Source of the DNA: Verrucomicrobiota bacterium
GTDB lineage: Bacteria > Verrucomicrobiota > Verrucomicrobiia > CAIQCK01
Direction of reading: 5' to 3'
DNA length: 34,624 nt
Assembly (NCBI GenBank): GCA_026397915.1
Contig: JAPLTX010000043.1
Coordinates: 1 to 34,624 of the forward strand
Position 1 is the stretch's first letter; each line of letters opens with the position of its first letter. Below the pieces are notes generated by a model. That model ran no database searches, was not told where the DNA came from, and was given only the letters and a program-made list of their open reading frames with translations. A program made the translations under genes and the position numbers. Shown one piece after another: positions 1 to 9,732 of this stretch.

Positions 1-49
1 CAGCCGGTTGGGCTATCAGAGCCCGGTGCGGTCTGCTTCTCAACACAGC

Positions 50-96
50 CCATCCCCAGCTTCGGTCGGGCTACGCCCTCCCTGCGCTGGGGATGG
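50..96. repeat. Intergenic inverted repeat (11-bp arms)
   Basis: CCATCCCCAGC at 50-60 is the exact reverse complement of GCTGGGGATGG at 86-96, with 25 bases between. No coding frame is supported here. It resembles the palindromic intergenic elements seen elsewhere in the window but is not the same sequence. The rest of 1-293 holds no recognisable gene. Confidence 0.6.
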
Positions 97-228
97 ACAA
101 AACGCAAACGAGCAGGCAACATCAACTATAGCTACAGACTAACCCTACGAGTGGCTCGAAAAGGTGAGTCCGGTCAATCTGACTTCGTTGACACACCTAA
201 ACGCTATCGAACGCGGGCAGATATGTTG

Positions 229-252
229 TAACTTTTGTTGTAACAAAAGTTA
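229..252. repeat. Near-perfect palindrome beside tRNA-Gly
   Basis: TAACTTTTGTT (229-239) and AACAAAAGTTA (242-252) are exact reverse complements separated by two bases. The 24-bp dyad lies 41 bp beyond the 3' end of the minus-strand tRNA-Gly. A dimeric repressor site is possible. A hairpin terminator is less likely because the centre is too short for a loop unless the inner pairs open, and no T-run follows. Confidence 0.5.
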
Positions 253-293
253 ATGAACTACAGAAATGTGTGTTTGTGTGGGAGATTTGGAAG

Positions 294-367
294 TGGAGCG
301 GGTGAAGGGAATCGAACCCTCGTAAGTAGCTTGGAAGGCTACCGCTCTACCATTGAGCTACACCCGC
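294..367 (-). tRNA. tRNA-Gly (anticodon TCC)
   Basis: Read on the minus strand, the acceptor stem GCGGGTG (367-361) pairs exactly with CACCCGC (304-298). The discriminator base is T, as usual for bacterial glycine tRNAs, and the CCA end is encoded. The D arm is TAGCTCAATGGTAGAGC, the anticodon loop contains CTTCCAA (anticodon TCC), and the T arm contains GGTTCGATTCC. All arms fold and there is no intron. Confidence 0.97.
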
Positions 368-432
368 GTCCAACGGTCAGAAATCCTACCAGCCCGACCG
401 GCAGTGCGCAATTCTGTTTGAGCAGCGCGTCA

Positions 433-861
433 CTACGCAAGTTCAGTCCGCACGCGCGACTCCAACGCTTGCAGGAGCGCGGGCGGCAGACGATGCGGTT
501 TGTCGGTGCGGTCGGTGCAGACGTGGACGGTGGTGGCGCTGACGAGAGTCTTGCCGGTGTCGGCGTTCACGATGTCGGCGGCGAAGATGATCTTGATGCG
601 GCTGACTTCCTGTATCCAGAGCCGGACGATGACACGGTCGTCGAACCGCGCCGCGCCGCGATATTGGAGCTGCGCCTCGATGGCGGGCAGCATGATGCCG
701 CTCTCCATGAGCGCCGGGAAGGGATGGCCGATGGCGCGCATGAGTTCGTTGCGCGCCGCCTCCAGCCAGTCGAGGTAGCGCGAGTAATAGACGTGGTTGC
801 CGACGGTGCAGTCGCAGGCGGCCACGCGCAGATGATGCTCGAAGATATGTGTAGTGGACAT
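433..861 (-). CDS. Acyl-CoA thioesterase, YbgC/FadM-like hotdog protein
   Basis: A 142-residue single-domain protein of normal length for the 4HBT (hotdog) family. These cytoplasmic enzymes hydrolyse acyl-CoA thioesters. The family signature is visible near the N-terminus: Asp17 followed by GNHVYYSRYLDWLEAAR, matching the D-x-x-G-x-x-Y-x-x-Y-x-x-W/F-E-x-x-R pattern, with Asp17 the expected catalytic residue. The start is an ATG 12 bp after the stop of the upstream Nudix gene on the same strand, so the two are probably cotranscribed. The substrate cannot be told from sequence. Family assignment is secure, but a 4-hydroxybenzoyl-CoA or short-chain acyl specificity is not implied. Confidence 0.85.
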   Translation of the reverse strand: MSTTHIFEHHLRVAACDCTVGNHVYYSRYLDWLEAARNELMRAIGHPFPALMESGIMLPAIEAQLQYRGAARFDDRVIVRLWIQEVSRIKIIFAADIVNADTGKTLVSATTVHVCTDRTDKPHRLPPALLQALESRVRTELA

Positions 862-873
862 GGCAGGGAGAGG

Positions 874-1434
874 TCAGGACTTTTTCCGCCGCGACCGGAA
901 CAGGTCAAGCCACTGGAAGGCGACGACGACGAGAGAGTGTTGAATCTTGCCGCGGCGCAACAGGTCGGGGATGGCCTTCAGCGGCGTGAGCTTCACGGCG
1001 ATGTCCTCGGCGTGGTCGAAGTTGGTCTCGGCAACCTTGCGCGCGTTGCGGATGAGGACGGTGTAGCAGGTATTGCGCTGGAACGCGGGGTTCGGCGCGA
1101 CCTTGCCGATGATGCGCGCGTCTGGGGAGTCGTAGCCGGTTTCCTCGCGCAGCTCGCGCCGCGCCGCGTGGACTGGCGTTTCGTTGCCGTCCATGACGCC
1201 GCCGGGGATTTCCAGTTCGATCCGCCGCGTGCCGTGGCGAAACTGGCGGATGAGCACGACCTCCTGCTTCGGCGTCAGGGCAATGACGTTGACCCAGTTC
1301 GGGCCTTCGAGAATGTAGAAGTCATGCGTCTCGCCCGTGCGCGGCGAGCGGGCAGTCTCCACCAACGAGTGGAAGATGCGGTAGTTGTGGAGACGCTGGG
1401 TCTTCAGCAACGGCCATTTGCGGATGGAGGACAT
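874..1434 (-). CDS. Nudix hydrolase, ADP-ribose pyrophosphatase-like
   Basis: 186 residues when started at the ATG; a TTG two codons upstream is the alternative. A complete Nudix box lies at about residues 79-101: GVMDGNE, seven residues, then RELREETGY, matching G-x5-E-x7-R-E-U-x-E-E-x-G-U. The EIPGG just before the box and the overall length are typical of the NudF/ADP-ribose pyrophosphatase subgroup, which cleaves ADP-ribose to AMP and ribose-5-phosphate with Mg2+. It precedes the thioesterase with a 12-bp gap, forming a two-gene minus-strand unit. Subgroup assignment is from family knowledge; other NDP-sugar substrates are possible. Confidence 0.85.
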   Translation of the reverse strand: MSSIRKWPLLKTQRLHNYRIFHSLVETARSPRTGETHDFYILEGPNWVNVIALTPKQEVVLIRQFRHGTRRIELEIPGGVMDGNETPVHAARRELREETGYDSPDARIIGKVAPNPAFQRNTCYTVLIRNARKVAETNFDHAEDIAVKLTPLKAIPDLLRRGKIQHSLVVVAFQWLDLFRSRRKKS

Positions 1435-1440
1435 GGGCAA

Positions 1441-1508
1441 AGCTGTCAGCCTTCAGCTATCAGCCGTCAGCCAACGGCGACCATCGGTCGTCTGTCTTCG
1501 GTCGCTCC
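1441..1508. repeat. AGCTATCAGC-type dispersed repeat in operon spacer
   Basis: The spacer between the Nudix start and the cyclophilin stop contains AGCTGTCAGCC, TTCAGCTATCAGCC and GTCAGCC in a row. These are short variants of one motif that recurs at 21909-21972 in another minus-strand spacer. No gene or promoter is evident. Confidence 0.55.
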
Positions 1509-4072
<2,564 letters not shown>

Positions 4073-4076
<4 letters not shown>

Positions 4077-5329
4077 TCGCGGACCTGGCCCGTGCCCTCG
4101 ACGATCCACTTATAGGCGGTCAACTCCTCCAAGCCCATGGGCCCACGCACGCCGATCTTGTCGGTCGAGATGCCAACCTCCGCGCCCATCCCGAACTCGC
4201 CGCCGTCGGTGAACCGCGTGCTGGCGTTGTGGTAAACAGCGGCGGAATCCACCTCCCGCAGGAAACGGTCGGCGGCGGCGCGGTCGCGCGTCACGATGGC
4301 GTCGCTGTGCTGCGATCCATAGTGGTTAATGTGCGCGATGGCGGCATCCACGTCGGCGACGACGCGTATGTTGATGATAAGATCGCCGTATTCGGTGGAC
4401 CAGTCGGCTTCCGTCGCAGCCTTGGCGGCGGCGATAAGCTCTCGCGTGGCATCGTCGCCGCGGAGTTCGACCTTCTTCGCGAGCAGCGCGTTGGCGATGC
4501 GGGGAAGAAAGGTTTTGGCGACAGCTTCGTCCACCAGCAGCGTTTCCATCGCGTTGCAGACGGCGGGACGCTGGCACTTGGCATTGAGGACGATCCGCTC
4601 GGCCATGTCTAAATCAGCGTCGCGGTCCACATAGACGTGACAGACGCCTTTGTAATGCTTGATCACGGGCACGCGAGCGTTCTCTGTGACGGCACGGATG
4701 AGCGCCTCTCCGCCTCGCGGGATGACGACGTCCACGAGGCCGGTGAGTTGCACGAGTTCACGCACGGCCTCGCGGTCGGTAGTTTGGACGAGTTGCACGG
4801 CATTGGCGGGCAGCCCGGCGCCTGCGCCGCTGTCGAGCAGGACGTTGGCGATGGCGCGGTTGGACTGGATGGCCTCCTTGCCACCGCGCAGGATGACGGC
4901 GTTGCCGGCTTTGAGGCAGAGTCCGGCGGCGTCGGCGGTGACGTTGGGGCGAGACTCGTAGATGAAGGCAATGACGCCGATGGGCACGGCGACTTTTTGA
5001 AGGCGCAGGCCGTTGGGGCGAGTGCGGTCCTCCAGCACGCGGCCGACTGGGTCGGGCAGGGCAGCCACCTCGCGCAATCCGGCGGCCATCGCCGAGATGC
5101 GTTTGTCGTTAAGGGCCAGCCGATCCAGCATAGCGGCGGACAGCCCGGCAGTGCGACCGACGCCGAGATCTTGCTCGTTCGCCTTTTGGATGATGTCGCT
5201 GGCCTTGAGGAGACCTTCGGCCATCGCCTGAAGACACTGGTTCTTCTGGTCCGTCGTCAAGGTGGCGAGCCGGTGCGCGGCAACGCGCGCCTGCTTTCCA
5301 AGCCGTTGGATGTCTTCTTTTAGCGTCAC
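4073..5329 (-). CDS. proA: Gamma-glutamyl phosphate reductase (glutamate-5-semialdehyde dehydrogenase)
   Basis: 418 residues, the usual length. It catalyses the NADPH-dependent reduction of gamma-glutamyl phosphate to glutamate-5-semialdehyde, the second step of proline synthesis, in the cytoplasm. The catalytic cysteine is in AVCNAMETLLV (about residue 258). GVIAFIYESRPNVTADAAG and ILRGGKEAIQSN form the aldehyde-dehydrogenase-like nucleotide and substrate regions, and the C-terminal GEFGMGAEVGIST block is present. The start is GTG at 5329, 7 bp after the proB stop. Extending upstream in frame would run deep into proB and add a non-homologous 23-residue leader. The stop overlaps the next gene's ATG. 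Confidence 0.96.
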
Positions 5330-5336
5330 GATAAAC

Positions 5337-6452
5337 TCACAATAGCACCAGGTCGTCGCGGTGAACAACCTCGGGTTTGGCTTTGCGGCCCAGAGCAATG
5401 GCGATGTCGCCGGTCGTGGCGCGGCAAATCTTCCGGGCCTCGGCCGCTGAGAAACGCGTCACGCCTCGCGCGAACTCGCTGCCGTCCTGGTCGCGAAGTG
5501 AGACAACCGCGTCGGCGGCAAACTCGCCGCCAACGCCCACCACGCCGCGCGCCAACAGGCTGCACCCACGCGCGATCAACGCCTGCTTGGCCCCGGCGTC
5601 CACGATCAGCCAGCCGGCGGGACGGTGGTAGAACGCGATCCAGCGTTTTCGACCCGCCATCTTTGTTTCTGAAGCGGCGAAGAGGGTGCCAATGTCTTTG
5701 CCAGCAAGCACGTCGGCGAGGACGCCGGGCGCACGACCATTGGCAATGACCAGCGGAATGCCGGCAGCGTGGACAATCTTTGCCGCCTGCAACTTGGAGA
5801 CCATGCCACCAACAGATTGGGCGCTGGCCGCACCGCCGGCGAGTTTCATGACGCGCTCGTCCACGCGCGCCACGAAGGGAATCCGATCGCCGCTTCCGTC
5901 GGGCTTGGTCATGAGGCCGTGCGCGGTGGTCAGAATGATGAGCAGGTCGGCGGGCAACAGCGCCGCAGTCAACGCGGCAAGGCGGTCGTTGTCGCCGAAG
6001 CGAATCTCATCAACGGAGACAGTGTCATTTTCGTTGATGATCGGCACGACGCCACGCGCCAGCAACGTGTCAATGGTGTTGCGCGCGTTGAGATGGCGGA
6101 CCCGGTCGCTGAGGTCGGCGTGCGTCAGCAGAATCTGCGCGACGTGCAGGTTATGGCGGCGGAACGCCTCGGCGTAGAGCGACATGAGCTTGCACTGGCC
6201 GATGGCGGCGCAGGCCTGAAGCTCCGGCAGTGTCGTGGGGCGGGCGCTCATGCCCAGTTCGCCCATGCCCGCGCCAATGGCGCCGGAAGAGACAACAACG
6301 ACCTCGATGGAGTTGCGACGCAACGCGGCGAGTTGGTCGGCGAGCGCGGCCACGCGAGCAAGGTCGAGCTGCCGCTCGGCGTTGGTCAGCAAACCGGTGC
6401 CGATCTTCACGACGATCCGTTGCGGTTGATTGATGGCTTTAAGCCGGTCCAT
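5337..6452 (-). CDS. proB: Glutamate 5-kinase with C-terminal PUA domain
   Basis: 371 residues. It phosphorylates L-glutamate on its gamma-carboxyl group, the committed and usually proline-inhibited step of proline synthesis. The amino-acid-kinase domain (about 1-260) shows VVKIGTGLLTN, VVVSSGAIGAG, the substrate and feedback-site segment NENDTVSVDEIRFGDNDRL, and GGMVSKLQAAKIV. The rest matches the PUA domain found in most bacterial ProB proteins. It is first in a tight operon with proA (7-bp gap) and the ATP-grasp-like gene, transcribed away from tRNA-Asp. No strong Shine-Dalgarno is seen before the ATG. Confidence 0.96.
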   Translation of the reverse strand: MDRLKAINQPQRIVVKIGTGLLTNAERQLDLARVAALADQLAALRRNSIEVVVVSSGAIGAGMGELGMSARPTTLPELQACAAIGQCKLMSLYAEAFRRHNLHVAQILLTHADLSDRVRHLNARNTIDTLLARGVVPIINENDTVSVDEIRFGDNDRLAALTAALLPADLLIILTTAHGLMTKPDGSGDRIPFVARVDERVMKLAGGAASAQSVGGMVSKLQAAKIVHAAGIPLVIANGRAPGVLADVLAGKDIGTLFAASETKMAGRKRWIAFYHRPAGWLIVDAGAKQALIARGCSLLARGVVGVGGEFAADAVVSLRDQDGSEFARGVTRFSAAEARKICRATTGDIAIALGRKAKPEVVHRDDLVLL

Positions 6453-6540
6453 AGGCGCAGATTCTTATCAGAGTTCCCGTCAGGTTTCCAGTTGACTTCG
6501 CAACTCGGCTGAATACCCTCTCAGGACGCTTTCCCTAGGC

Positions 6541-6617
6541 GGGGGCGTAGCTCAGCTGGTTAGAGCGCTTGCCTGTCACGCAAGAGGCCGCGGGTTCGAG
6601 TCCCGTCGCTCCCGCCA
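6541..6617 (+). tRNA. tRNA-Asp (anticodon GTC)
   Basis: The acceptor GGGGGCG (6541-6547) pairs with CGCTCCC near the 3' end (one G-T pair), followed by discriminator G and encoded CCA. The D arm is TAGCTCAGCTGGTTAGAGC, the anticodon loop is CTGTCAC (GTC), and the T arm contains GGTTCGAGTCC. A G discriminator is characteristic of tRNA-Asp. Confidence 0.98.
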
Positions 6618-6717
6618 CTTTTTCACAGAACCGGTTGGGACAATCCTTGGCGCTTGGATCGAATGCCGCTTCGCGTCCTGTCTTGTTCGGTGTTCGAGTT
6701 TCTGAGAGCATAGGAGC

Positions 6718-8484
6718 ATGAAACCATTCAAGAGTGTGGCTTACTTGGTCTCATTGTTTGCTCTTGTTCTTGGCGCTTGTGACAATACCGGTTCCTCACC
6801 CGTGCCAGTTCTCGGTCCCGGTCCCGATCCTGGCCCTGCGCCTGTTGGCTCTGCCACCAGTTCTACTACGCCTGCCAGCACACCTGCCACACCTGCCACC
6901 ACTCCTCCAGTTGTTGTCGGCAATCATGCCTATTACGTTGATTTTGAGAACGGCGCCGACATCAACAACGGACTGTCCACAACCAGCGCTTGGAAACATT
7001 GCCCCGGCGATGTAAACGCCACGGGAATTCCGCGTTCGACACCGTTGAGCGCGGGCGATGTGGTTACGTTCAAGGGAGGCGTTCATTATTGCGGCACGAT
7101 TCATCTGGTGTTCAATGGCACCACGACCATGCCGGTCACATACAACGGCAACTCGTCGGGCAACTGGGGCACGGGCAAGGCGGTGATTGATGGCGAACAT
7201 TTGAATCAGGATGCGCGTCGTTATGGGTTTGTGACCGATACCAGCGTGAGCAATGTGGTCATCCGAAATTTCGAAGTTCTGCATCTCGGTGGAGTGGCCA
7301 ATCTTCAGGATTACACTAACCAGCCGCTTCCCTATAGCCCCGGCTACGGAGTGTATTTGCGCGACGCCACGAATGTGGAGGTGCGCGACTGTTACTTCCA
7401 CGAGCTGGGCGTCTGGGCGAATGTCCGGCCCGCGTCTTACGAAATCGGCCTCGGCGGTTTTGGCATCTACGCGTTCGGAGTGGACGGCCTGACGGTCGCC
7501 AATTGCGAATTCACCCGGATGGAAAAAGGAATCCGCGTGTCGCCGGGGCAGGTCGGGCAAAACAAGGCTGCGCGGCGGGTGCTCATTACAGAGTGCGACT
7601 TCCACAACTACATGCGCTGGCTGGTTGAGATCTCAACGAGCGCCGACAACACAACGCTGGACGACATCACGGTGAGCCACTGCCGGTTGCATGACTTCAC
7701 GGAGTTTGACAGCGGCGTCTGGCAGGGAGCGGGCGTTTGTCCGCATACGGATGGGATCATTCTGGGCGTTTCCGACTACCGCAACCGGACGTATGGCACG
7801 ATACGGCTGCACTCGAACCACTTTTATCAGAACACCACAGCCGGCGGCGGAACTGCGATGATCTTCTCGACCGGCATGGGCGGCAACGTCCAGATTTACA
7901 ACAACGTGTTTGTCAACTCACTGCATGGTTGCGGGGCCATCTACATCCAGGATGGGCCAATACCGGGGCACGGAGACACGCCCATCAACTTCGAGATCTG
8001 CAACAACTCGTTCTATGACGGGCGATACGCCATCCTCCTCAGGACAGTCACGAGCGGCTGCAACGTCGGCGATGGCAACATTACGATTCTGAACAACGCC
8101 TTTTGCAAGGCCGTGGGCGATGCGGCTTTCTCGGTGGTGGTTTTCGATACGAACAGCGCTCCGAAGATGGTGGATTACAACTGCTACTGCACTCCTCGCG
8201 CGGACCAGTTGATCATGATGCGCGGTCCCCAAGGTTATGCGACCCTCGCGGACGCGAGAAGCAAGTGGGGCTGGGAAACACACGGCATGGTCGCCGATCC
8301 GAGATACGTGGATGTCAGCCAAGGTGTCGGTGTCAATAGCAGCCGCAACAATCTGCATCTGACAGGCAACTCGCCGTGCATCAACGCCGGGACCAATCTC
8401 AGTCACCGGTTCACGCTCGACAAGGACAAGTTGCAACGTCATCCGACGCAGGCGTGGGACATCGGGGCTTTCAAAGCTCCGTAA
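6718..8484 (+). CDS. Right-handed beta-helix repeat lipoprotein
   Basis: 588 residues. The N-terminus is a lipoprotein signal (MKPFKSVAY, hydrophobic stretch, lipobox LVLGAC, Cys21). It is followed by a Pro/Thr/Ser-rich linker to about residue 70 (runs of PGP and TPAT), a typical spacer from the membrane. From there to the end the protein has short repeated turns such as VSNVVIRNFEVL, ATNVEVRDCYFH, DGLTVANCEFT and NVQIYNNVFVN, the pattern of parallel beta-helices (pectate-lyase-like or NosD-like). The fold is convincing. The activity is not: no lyase catalytic set could be assigned, so polysaccharide binding or degradation is a guess. AGGAG lies immediately before the ATG and GAGAG nine bases upstream. 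Confidence 0.85.
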   Translation: MKPFKSVAYLVSLFALVLGACDNTGSSPVPVLGPGPDPGPAPVGSATSSTTPASTPATPATTPPVVVGNHAYYVDFENGADINNGLSTTSAWKHCPGDVNATGIPRSTPLSAGDVVTFKGGVHYCGTIHLVFNGTTTMPVTYNGNSSGNWGTGKAVIDGEHLNQDARRYGFVTDTSVSNVVIRNFEVLHLGGVANLQDYTNQPLPYSPGYGVYLRDATNVEVRDCYFHELGVWANVRPASYEIGLGGFGIYAFGVDGLTVANCEFTRMEKGIRVSPGQVGQNKAARRVLITECDFHNYMRWLVEISTSADNTTLDDITVSHCRLHDFTEFDSGVWQGAGVCPHTDGIILGVSDYRNRTYGTIRLHSNHFYQNTTAGGGTAMIFSTGMGGNVQIYNNVFVNSLHGCGAIYIQDGPIPGHGDTPINFEICNNSFYDGRYAILLRTVTSGCNVGDGNITILNNAFCKAVGDAAFSVVVFDTNSAPKMVDYNCYCTPRADQLIMMRGPQGYATLADARSKWGWETHGMVADPRYVDVSQGVGVNSSRNNLHLTGNSPCINAGTNLSHRFTLDKDKLQRHPTQAWDIGAFKAP

Positions 8485-8772
8485 CCAAGGTCGCTCCGAT
8501 ACCGAGCGCGTTTAGTTGTTCTCTTGGGGGGCGTCAGGCTGCGGGCAATCTCGCGGCTTCCGGCTGAGAATCATCTTCCTTCCTTCACCGGCAACGCCAT
8601 CGTCCGGCTGCGACTTTGAACATTGTTGCATTGCACAGGAATGGCATCTGCATGGCCGCACTGCACGCGTTGCAAGCCGACATCGTCGGTTGGTTGCACT
8701 AAACCAATAATTCCCTCGGTAAAACACGGCGAATCGCACTTATTGCGGAACCTCACGACAGTCTCTGCGCGT
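8485..8772. other. Gene-poor spacer upstream of the sigma-54 promoter
   Basis: No supported gene. The stretch is rich in TGCA-containing words (TTGCATTGCA, CTGCATG, CTGCACG, GTTGCAAG between about 8624 and 8676). It also has an inverted repeat TTGGTT/AACCAA at 8690-8707. It lies 65-150 bp upstream of the -24/-12 element, where enhancer-binding-protein sites would be expected. That role is inference. Confidence 0.35.
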
Positions 8773-8789
8773 TTGGCATGTTGGTTGCA
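8773..8789 (+). promoter_or_regulatory. Sigma-54 (RpoN) -24/-12 promoter
   Basis: TTGGCATGTTGGTTGCA matches the consensus YTGGCACG-N4-TTGCW. The invariant GG (8775-8776) and GC (8787-8788) are separated by exactly 10 bp, as sigma-54 requires. It reads toward the VPDGG-sorting protein and predicts a transcript start near 8800, leaving about 60 nt of leader before the ATG at 8860. The match is seen directly; activity is inferred. Confidence 0.75.
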
Positions 8790-8859
8790 ACAGTCACAAG
8801 CAACGCGGATCCAGAGCAGCGAACAAACTGGAAGCGTCGGAAAGGTGAGTGTTATTCAA

Positions 8860-9084
8860 ATGAGACTACAACTGGCGAAATGGGTGATTGGTGCAGTGGT
8901 TGCGTTCTCGGTGGCAAGTGCTTACGCGGGCGGCGGGTATGGTGGCGGTCATGGCGGTGGCGGCTACGGCGGTGGTGGCGGTCATGGTGGTGGCGGCGGC
9001 GGCTCGGTTCCCGACGGGGGTAACGCGCTTGTTATGTTGGGGTCTGCCATCAGTGCGTTGGCTCTGCTGCGGAAGCGGGGTTAG
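8860..9084 (+). CDS. Short Gly-rich exported protein with VPDGG (PEP-CTERM-like) sorting signal
   Basis: 74 residues. A Sec signal peptide (MRLQLAKWVIGAVVAFSVASAYA) is followed by a low-complexity Gly/Tyr/His repeat of about 25 residues (GGGYGGGHGGGGYGG). The tail is tripartite: VPDGG, a hydrophobic stretch ALVMLGSAISALALL, and a basic end RKRG. That tail is the layout of VPDSG/PEP-CTERM signals recognised by exosortases, so the protein is probably processed and exported with extracellular polysaccharide. The start was chosen for the complete signal peptide and the AAAGGTGAG Shine-Dalgarno about 10 nt upstream; a longer in-frame reading from 8623 is not credible. It is preceded by a sigma-54 promoter, matching the known link between PEP-CTERM genes and RpoN. 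No exosortase is in the window. Confidence 0.8.
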   Translation: MRLQLAKWVIGAVVAFSVASAYAGGGYGGGHGGGGYGGGGGHGGGGGGSVPDGGNALVMLGSAISALALLRKRG

Positions 9085-9126
9085 ATGACAGTCTGGGCTG
9101 CGTGCCTGGCAGCGCCAGAAACAACC

Positions 9127-9181
9127 CAGCCTTGGCTGGCAGGCTTCGGGACTACGGACTCGCGCCTGTCAGCCAGGGCTG
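9127..9181. repeat. Imperfect 17-bp inverted repeat, possible terminator or mobile remnant
   Basis: CAGCCTTGGCTGGCAGG (9127-9143) and CCTGTCAGCCAGGGCTG (9165-9181) pair at 15 of 17 positions around a 21-base loop. It lies between the convergent ends of the VPDGG-CTERM gene and the CheY-like gene, so it could act as a bidirectional transcript end. No T-run follows. Confidence 0.45.
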
Positions 9182-9276
9182 AACCAGAATCGCCAATATA
9201 GTGTTATAGTCAGACAGTCTGCTAGAACACGAAATCCAGCGATCAAAGTTTGCGGCAGCGCCTTACGGCGAAGCGA

Positions 9277-9732
9277 TCAGGTCTTGGAGGGTGGGGCAGG
9301 GGGCGGAGGTTCGTTTGTAACAAGCCAGTAAATCTCCAGTTGTTCCACTGCGTGGACGAACTGGGCAAAGTCCACCGGCTTGCAGATGTAGCTATTGCAG
9401 TGAAGGCGATAGCTTTCGAGCAGGTCTTGCTCCTCGCGTGAGGAGGTCAGCATGACGACAGGCAACATGGCGGTAAGTTCATTTGCGCGAATCTCACGCA
9501 GCACCTCAAGGCCGTCCACTTTTGGCAGCTTGATGTCCAGCAGCACGAGCGCGGGCGTCGCGGAAACATCGCGATTCGCATGCGAGCCGCGGCCAAAAAG
9601 GTAATCCAGAGCCTCCACACCATCGCGCGCCAGGATAACATCGTTTGCAAGCTTGTGTTTCTTCAGCGCTTGTAGCGTCAGGGTTACGTCGTTCGGATTG
9701 TCTTCCACCAAAAGGATGGTCTTGTTGTTCAT
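9277..9732 (-). CDS. Single-domain response regulator (CheY/Rcp1-like)
   Basis: 151 residues, essentially one REC domain plus a short Pro-rich tail. The acidic pocket (VEDN, residues 9-12), phospho-acceptor Asp66 (LVLLDIKLPK), switch residue Thr96 (VVMLTSS) and Lys118 (CKPVD) are all present. There is no output domain, so it would signal by protein contact. Its ATG overlaps the stop of the upstream sensor kinase as ATGA (9732-9729). Translational coupling to that kinase makes it the likely phosphotransfer partner. The extended alpha1-loop and sequence resemble the Rcp1 class that partners with phytochrome-type kinases. Confidence 0.92.
   Translation of the reverse strand: MNNKTILLVEDNPNDVTLTLQALKKHKLANDVILARDGVEALDYLFGRGSHANRDVSATPALVLLDIKLPKVDGLEVLREIRANELTAMLPVVMLTSSREEQDLLESYRLHCNSYICKPVDFAQFVHAVEQLEIYWLVTNEPPPPAPPSKT

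Noticed and set aside
1..293. Genomic island integrated at tRNA-Gly
   Set aside because: No integrase or repeat of the tRNA 3' end was found in the visible flank; too little sequence to argue it.
8641..8657. Second sigma-54 promoter
   Set aside because: GG and GC are 10 bp apart, but the -12 box is TGGC rather than TTGC and the element is far from any start.
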